Made by a program: the position numbers and the translations under genes. A model generated the notes under the pieces. That model had not been told where the DNA came from. It worked only from the letters and a program-made list of their open reading frames with translations, and did not search any database. Of a stretch of DNA of 6,430 nucleotides, positions 5,169 to 6,430 are shown one piece after another. Source of the stretch: Legionellales bacterium (GTDB lineage: Bacteria > Pseudomonadota > Gammaproteobacteria > Legionellales > Legionellaceae); NCBI GenBank assembly GCA_020050955.1, contig JAGVJT010000054.1, forward strand, positions 1-6,430, written 5' to 3'. The first letter of the stretch is position 1; each line of letters begins with the position of its first letter.

Positions 5169-6430
5169 TCACTCCATTAGTTGAATACCAGGTAGTAACG
5201 ATTCGGGTAAGTCGATGGATGGCTGTTCAATGCTTGCGATAGGGTAAGCACAATAATCGGCTGCAAAATAAGCACTGGGGCGATGATTACCGCTATGACC
5301 AATCCCGCCAAAAGGTAAAGCGCTTGATGCACCGGTCGTTGCACGATTCCAATAAACAAGACCTGCACGAATGGTATTAAAAAATTGTACATAAGCTTCA
5401 GGATTGTCACTGAGTAAGCCTGCTGCTAACCCATAGCGTGTTTGATTCGCACCGATAAGTGCATCATTGAAATGCTCATATCGGTAAATTTGAATCAATG
5501 GTGCAAAAATTTCTTCATCAGGTGGTGTTAATACACGGCTCATATCGATAATACCTGGTGAAATAAACCCTGAGTTTTCCTTTAAAAGGTTCATCTCAAG
5601 TAATACTTCACCACCTAGCGATGCTAATGTTTTTTGTTTACTTAAATGCGCCAAAGCATGCGTATGACGAATGACAGGTCCCATAAACGGTGCTATCTCG
5701 TCATAAGGATTGCCAATGCGTAGTGCTTTACTTGTTTGGATCAGTTGATTTAAAACAGCATCACCATAAGCATTGCTTGGTAAAAAGAGGCGTCTAGCAC
5801 ATGTGCAACGTTGACCTGCGGTGAGAAAGCTTGAGAGAATTGTATGGTAGACAACAGCCGATTGTTGTTGAGCATGTTCAATGACAAGCGGGTTATTTCC
5901 TCCCATTTCCAATGCTAGGATCACATCAGGTCGTGTACTCATTTGTTGATGAATGGCAAGTCCTGTTTGATAGCTACCGGTAAATGCAACGCCTTGAATG
6001 GGTTCATTCAATAGTTGCTTTGCAACATGCGCATCGCCTTGAATTAAATTTAATACGCCAGCTGGTAATCCACTGTCATGCCAACATTGCATGATTAATG
6101 CTGCAACACTTGGTGTTAGTTCACTTGGTTTATAAACAATCGTGTTGCCTGCGAGTAATGCCGGTACGATATGGCCATTGCTTAAGTGTGCAGGAAAATT
6201 AAACGCACCTAAAACTACCATTACGCCATGTGGTTTGTAACGCAAACAACTGGCTGTGTTCGCGTTATCTGATGTTATTTTTTCTCTATTACGTTCTTGA
6301 TAGGCTTGGATAGAGATATTCACTTTGGCAATGACGGCTTGTGTTTCTGTTTCTGCTTCCCAGCGCGGTTTACCTGTTTCCAGTGTAATTAACTTCGTTA
6401 ATGCTTCGCGCTGACGTTCAACTTGTTTTG
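5169..6430 (-). CDS. astD: N-succinylglutamate 5-semialdehyde dehydrogenase AstD (partial, N-terminus off the right edge)
   Basis: Fourth step of the AST pathway: NAD-dependent oxidation of N-succinylglutamate semialdehyde to N-succinylglutamate; aldehyde dehydrogenase superfamily. 419 codons are visible, from 6428 down to the TGA at 5171-5169, against about 490 in the family, so roughly the first 70 residues are missing. The GTG near 6323 is an internal valine, because [17 protein letters not shown] upstream of it matches the family. Numbering from the first visible codon, the catalytic Asn77 is in [13 protein letters not shown], Glu174 in [10 protein letters not shown] and the nucleophile Cys208 in [18 protein letters not shown] and FTGS (Rossmann cofactor segments) and [22 protein letters not shown] near the end are AstD-like. 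That last stretch, together with CTCARR, separates it from generic aldehyde dehydrogenases. Gene order D-B matches the enterobacterial ast operon; any astA or astC would lie to the right, beyond the window, as would the promoter. Confidence 0.97.
   Translation of the reverse strand, partial: KQVERQREALTKLITLETGKPRWEAETETQAVIAKVNISIQAYQERNREKITSDNANTASCLRYKPHGVMVVLGAFNFPAHLSNGHIVPALLAGNTIVYKPSELTPSVAALIMQCWHDSGLPAGVLNLIQGDAHVAKQLLNEPIQGVAFTGSYQTGLAIHQQMSTRPDVILALEMGGNNPLVIEHAQQQSAVVYHTILSSFLTAGQRCTCARRLFLPSNAYGDAVLNQLIQTSKALRIGNPYDEIAPFMGPVIRHTHALAHLSKQKTLASLGGEVLLEMNLLKENSGFISPGIIDMSRVLTPPDEEIFAPLIQIYRYEHFNDALIGANQTRYGLAAGLLSDNPEAYVQFFNTIRAGLVYWNRATTGASSALPFGGIGHSGNHRPSAYFAADYCAYPIASIEQPSIDLPESLLPGIQLME
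5172..5175 (-). promoter_or_regulatory. astB ribosome binding site inside the astD 3' end
   Basis: GGAG on the minus strand lies within the last sense codons of astD (Met-Glu-stop), ten bases before the astB ATG. The spacing is somewhat long. Its position inside astD means that ribosomes finishing astD pass over it, as expected for coupled translation. Confidence 0.55.

Noticed and set aside
5177..5410. Minus-strand open frame of 77 codons inside astD
   Set aside because: It is a shifted frame within the conserved C-terminal part of astD; its hydrophobic look comes from reading AstD codons out of frame.
6321..6323. GTG near 6323 as the start of astD
   Set aside because: Codons upstream to the window edge encode clear AstD sequence ([11 protein letters not shown]), so this GTG is an internal valine and the gene runs off the right edge.

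Overview
The window reads as chromosomal housekeeping and catabolic DNA from an AT-leaning gammaproteobacterium. Every gene's closest remembered relative is a gammaproteobacterial protein: MutM, the C-terminal half of MazG, YgfB (UPF0149), ClcA, AstB and AstD. YgfB and the Ast pathway are particularly typical of this class. The low-GC codon use would fit a Legionellales-like lineage, but I cannot place it more precisely from sequence alone. Seven protein genes fill almost all of the window, the longest gap is about 120 bases, and I see no tRNA, rRNA, CRISPR array, insertion sequence or prophage gene.

Layout, left to right. At 1-645 (minus) lies mutM, cut by the left edge and lacking its C-terminal zinc finger. 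A 58-base divergent spacer separates it from a half-size MazG-type pyrophosphohydrolase at 704-1084 (plus, GTG start). That gene converges within 13 bases on ygfB (1098-1679, minus). Between ygfB and clcA (1803-3083, plus) is a 123-base divergent control region with a good sigma70-type promoter for ygfB. clcA converges, 4 bases apart, on a minus-strand cluster: astD (right edge to 5169, N-terminus missing), astB (5161-3779) and an M50 site-2-protease-like membrane peptidase (3750-3088, GTG start). The spacings in this cluster are 7 and 28 bases.

Function. AstB and AstD are steps 2 and 4 of the arginine succinyltransferase (AST) pathway, which degrades arginine to glutamate, succinate, ammonia and CO2. 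They are neighbours in the same D-B order as the E. coli astCADBE operon, but the position where astE would follow is taken by the M50 peptidase. MutM removes oxidised purines from DNA, and MazG-type enzymes hydrolyse (d)NTPs, so the divergent mutM/mazG-like pair could be a genome and nucleotide-pool maintenance pair (inference). ClcA is predicted to be a 2Cl-/H+ exchanger because both of its proton-pathway glutamates are present.

Two start sites need care. The longest open frames of ygfB and clcA overlap each other antisense at 1707-1799. Family alignment and ribosome-binding sites place the real starts at 1679 and 1803, leaving a true promoter region between them. I found no convincing undescribed system here. 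The items worth a second look are the half-size MazG, the M50 gene in the astE position, the homopolymer-rich start of clcA and the compact divergent promoter.
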